From Amoebidium appalachense (taxonomy: Eukaryota > Ichthyosporea): a stretch of 64,000 nucleotides of DNA. The stretch lies in the NCBI GenBank assembly GCA_963693365.1, contig CAVNZM010000018.1, forward strand, positions 186,001-250,000, read 5' to 3'. Positions 53,161 through 64,000 of the stretch are shown here, piece by piece. The position numbers and the translations under genes were made by a program. Position 1 is the first letter of the stretch, and the number at the start of each line of letters is the position of its first letter. The notes beneath the pieces are model-generated. The model did no database searches, was not told where the DNA came from, and worked only from the letters and a program-made list of their open reading frames with translations.

Positions 53161-53422
53161 GGCTAGCGAAGAGCTAAGATCCACAAATTCACCTACACCA
53201 AAGTTGGAAGAAAGACAGAAGAGTACTTGAGAGGAATTTCTAGGAATCTTTCCAGACACCCCTTTCTCTTCGCAATTGTATGTTCGCGGTTCCATGGTGT
53301 GTGACTGTAGCCGGTGTGAGCACGTGCCACGTGGCACTATTGAAGCACGTGGTTAGAAAGGCTGCCAAATATGGAATGATTAGGAGATCTAGATCTTGAC
53401 GATGACGACCGCACGGCGTGTA

Positions 53423-54080
53423 GGGATTGGCGGGCAGTTGTTCCAAGATCACCACAGCTTTTAGAGCCATATGTAGGTATGTAATCAACACAGGGTAGGG
53501 ATTACGAACGAAAATCGTCGTAATTACGATTAACGAGAGACCCCGATACGAATAAGGTTGGGGTGCTGTCGTAACAGCTTTCGTATGGTAATTAGCGTAA
53601 AATATGCTCGACTATCTAATCTTGCCTATTCTTTCGGTATTTCTGTTCAAGAACCTATCTGCAGCTCTCTTGCTGTGCAATATCGAGCCCCGACCATTGC
53701 TCAGGGCCTGTAATCCTGTTAATAAGTTATACTCAATTTGTGAAAATGCGCATTTTGGAATTTTGACTGGAGGGGCGTTTTCGACGGGGCTGAACGCTAC
53801 ACAAGAACCCTCATACTTGCATAAAAAAAAAAAATCTTTCCGTCGAACAAATCCAGTCAAAAGAAAAAAAGAAACCCCCGCTGCCCAACCCTGAATCAAT
53901 ACATGTTTTAATTGGCTTATATGACTTTGTCATTCCAAGAGCTTTTTTATTGGTTTATACAGGGATGACAGATGCCTTCGTAGATCCACTGATCTGGTCG
54001 AGGGCGAGGACCATCTTCCATCTGCAGAGCACGCAGCGGCCAAGGGGTATAAAGGGGTACACGGTCCCACCACTAAGCAG
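53423..54080 (+). promoter_or_regulatory. promoter of secreted family gene B2, split by a MITE
   Basis: GGGATTGGCGGGCAGTTG at 53423 and GGGATGACAGATGCCTTCGT at 53962 are now about 540 bp apart, against 125 bp in B1, because of the insertion. TATAAAGG is at 54048, 86 bp after the second block. Confidence 0.65.
53491..53893. mobile_element. hAT-like non-autonomous DNA transposon (403 bp)
   Basis: Ends CAGGGTAGGG and CCCAACCCTG are inverted with one mismatch. Flanks AATCAACA (53483-53490) and AATCAATA (53894-53901) form an 8 bp target-site duplication with one change. The matching place upstream of B1 has a single AATCAATA and no insert, so the empty site is seen directly. Near its right end it carries TTTCCGTCGAACAAATCCAG, almost the same as the LINE 3' region at 10917. 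Confidence 0.85.
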
Positions 54081-54225
54081 TACAACAGCAAAAGGACACA
54101 TAAAAACGATTTGGATTGCAGCCAATATACCACAAGCCTGTCTAATTTTTCTCCCTGCTCACAAACATTCCTAGCCGCAGCCAATACACTTAGCCCTGTA
54201 GAATTCAAGTACCACCCACTGCACC

Positions 54226-54984
54226 ATGTCGCCCCTCACCTTCCTCCTCCCCGCCGCCCTTGCCGCCTGCGCTGCCGCTGCGAGTCTGCCCTCATCCTAC
54301 CCAGGAAGTCAGACCAACTCGCCATGTTCCACCCCGCTACCGAGCGCGTGCAACCCCGCAAATGTTCTCGCAAGTATTCGAGGTGATGCTTCCATGCTGC
54401 GTGCCTCCGAGCTCAGCTACCTCGGAGCCCAGATGGCCAGGTGCCGTGCCATTCAATCCATGTGCAGCAGTGGTGCAGGGGGCCCTGGTGATGAAACACC
54501 TGAAGACTCGCTCGAGAGACGCAGCGTCAATGACTTTGACCCAACCTACAATGTCCTGTCTTGGTCTCCCTCTGACTCTACCTTGCTCGGGGCCTTGCAA
54601 GTGCCGCAGGATGAAACCCAGCAGGGCTCAGCAGGGGAGAAAAAAGTCGACTCCCTGCACACACGCAGCGCACGTGCATGGCCCAGCCACGTGGATGCAC
54701 GGCGCAACATCTTCAACGACATTGGGGGCGCCTTCACCTCGGCCGCCGACAAAGTGTCAAACTTTGCCACGGATACATTTGGGCCCAACGTGAAGGAGGC
54801 TGCACGTGCCACCTATGACGCGGCAAAATATGGCCACGACGCCTTCAACGCGGCTCTGGGCGAGCAGGCGCCTGGGCTCACAAATAGCGCTGGGGTGCTG
54901 GCTGATGAGCTGCCGGCACCTGTGGCTCAGGCGGCAGCAGAGGACGGGGCACTGGAGGTGGCCGAAATAGCAGTGGTCGGATAG
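54226..54984 (+). CDS. secreted four-cysteine family protein B2
   Basis: Intronless, 252 residues, nearly identical to B1. It has the same signal peptide, four cysteines, both Arg-Arg sites and the B-type tail. Differences cluster in the middle, where B2 reads GEKKVDSLHT like A1 rather than the B1 GEATVNSLHT, and VDARR replaces VQARR. The A-like stretch inside a B gene is what gene conversion would leave. Confidence 0.85.
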   Translation: MSPLTFLLPAALAACAAAASLPSSYPGSQTNSPCSTPLPSACNPANVLASIRGDASMLRASELSYLGAQMARCRAIQSMCSSGAGGPGDETPEDSLERRSVNDFDPTYNVLSWSPSDSTLLGALQVPQDETQQGSAGEKKVDSLHTRSARAWPSHVDARRNIFNDIGGAFTSAADKVSNFATDTFGPNVKEAARATYDAAKYGHDAFNAALGEQAPGLTNSAGVLADELPAPVAQAAAEDGALEVAEIAVVG

Positions 54985-56960
<1,976 letters not shown>

Positions 56961-56964
56961 GCGT

Positions 56965-57025
56965 TTGCGCAATCACTCAGTTTGCGCAATGACCCAATTT
57001 GCGCAATCTTGGCTTTTGGCGCCAA
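56965..57025 (+). promoter_or_regulatory. three TTGCGCAA sites at 17 bp spacing plus an E2F-like palindrome
   Basis: TTGCGCAA occurs at 56965, 56982 and 56999, exactly 17 bp apart, and TTGGCGCCAA at 57016-57025. They lie about 270-330 bp before the ZW10-like start codon. TTGCGCAA is the ideal palindrome of C/EBP-class bZIP factors and the second resembles an E2F site; the binding factors are inferred. Confidence 0.6.
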
Positions 57026-57291
57026 CAGAAATCGAAAAAAAAAAACGAGCGGGAACGGAACGAGAAACACACATACACCGTCACATACACCGTGACACAG
57101 AGAGAGTGAGCCTCGGACAGACAGGAAGAGACAGAGCACAGATGCAGTAGCGTGCAGTGAGTTGTAGCCCTCATTGTTAGAGCGTCAACACCACAGCCAT
57201 AGCCTATTACTTATTCACAGTGAAGTAGGGCAGACTCTTAACACGCACACACACCATCATAGACCCGTGTGTCTGTGTGCACCCTCGGAAC

Positions 57292-64000
<6,709 letters not shown>

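Larger units (their letters stand above)
53164..54225. repeat. segmental duplication, copy upstream of B2
   Basis: Counterpart of 40790-41435. Differences are few apart from the inserted element at 53491-53893. Confidence 0.85.

Overview
The window is nuclear DNA of a eukaryote. It holds spliced genes for eL22, a ZW10-type protein and a class IV aminotransferase, plus LTR and non-LTR retrotransposons, MITEs, and very dense (GT)n/(CA)n and poly-G/poly-C tracts. No ribosomal RNA, tRNA, CRISPR array or bacterial-type operon was seen. I cannot name the species. The compact promoters, C/CA-rich introns and gene mix fit an alga or another protist.

Layout. 1-8605: two identical Ty1/copia copies in head-to-tail order sharing one LTR; both carry the same two apparent frame breaks. 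8606-11600: a 5'-truncated LINE-type reverse transcriptase between two related ~0.4 kb direct repeats. 12.6-15.2 kb (minus): ribosomal protein eL22. 17.4-20.7 kb (minus): two unrecognised spliced genes, one a coiled-coil protein. 22.1-24.7 kb (plus): an unrecognised spliced gene, convergent with a class IV PLP aminotransferase (25.1-32.6 kb, minus) that has at least eight exons and a TA-flanked MITE in its last intron. 33.4 kb: probable divergent promoter. 33.7-36.2 kb (plus): a short coiled-coil ORF and a BTB/KCTD-WD40 gene with a frame break near its end. 37.1-55.0 kb: four intronless paralogues of a secreted, unrecognised protein family in the order A1-B1-A2-B2, i.e. a duplicated two-gene unit. 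Between B1 and A2 lies a truncated, stop-containing fragment of CTP synthase; upstream of B2 sits a 403 bp hAT-like MITE that is absent from the matching place upstream of B1. 57.3 kb to the window end: the 5' part of a ZW10-like gene.

Main point of interest. The A/B family looks undescribed to me. Each protein has a signal peptide, a divergent four-cysteine segment (CX7C then CX6C), a nearly invariant centre, two Arg-Arg sites, and one of two alternative C-terminal tails. All four genes share promoter blocks and a TATA-like box at fixed spacing. DNA identity in the centre is high even between A and B types, which suggests gene conversion. A function cannot be read from the sequence; a secreted, proteolytically processed precursor is only an inference.

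Caveats. Exon models come from reading splice sites and phase by eye. Several frame breaks fall in or beside G or C runs, so sequencing or assembly slippage must be excluded before any gene is called dead. Most long ORFs in this window are translations of CA/GT and poly-G/C tracts and were ignored.
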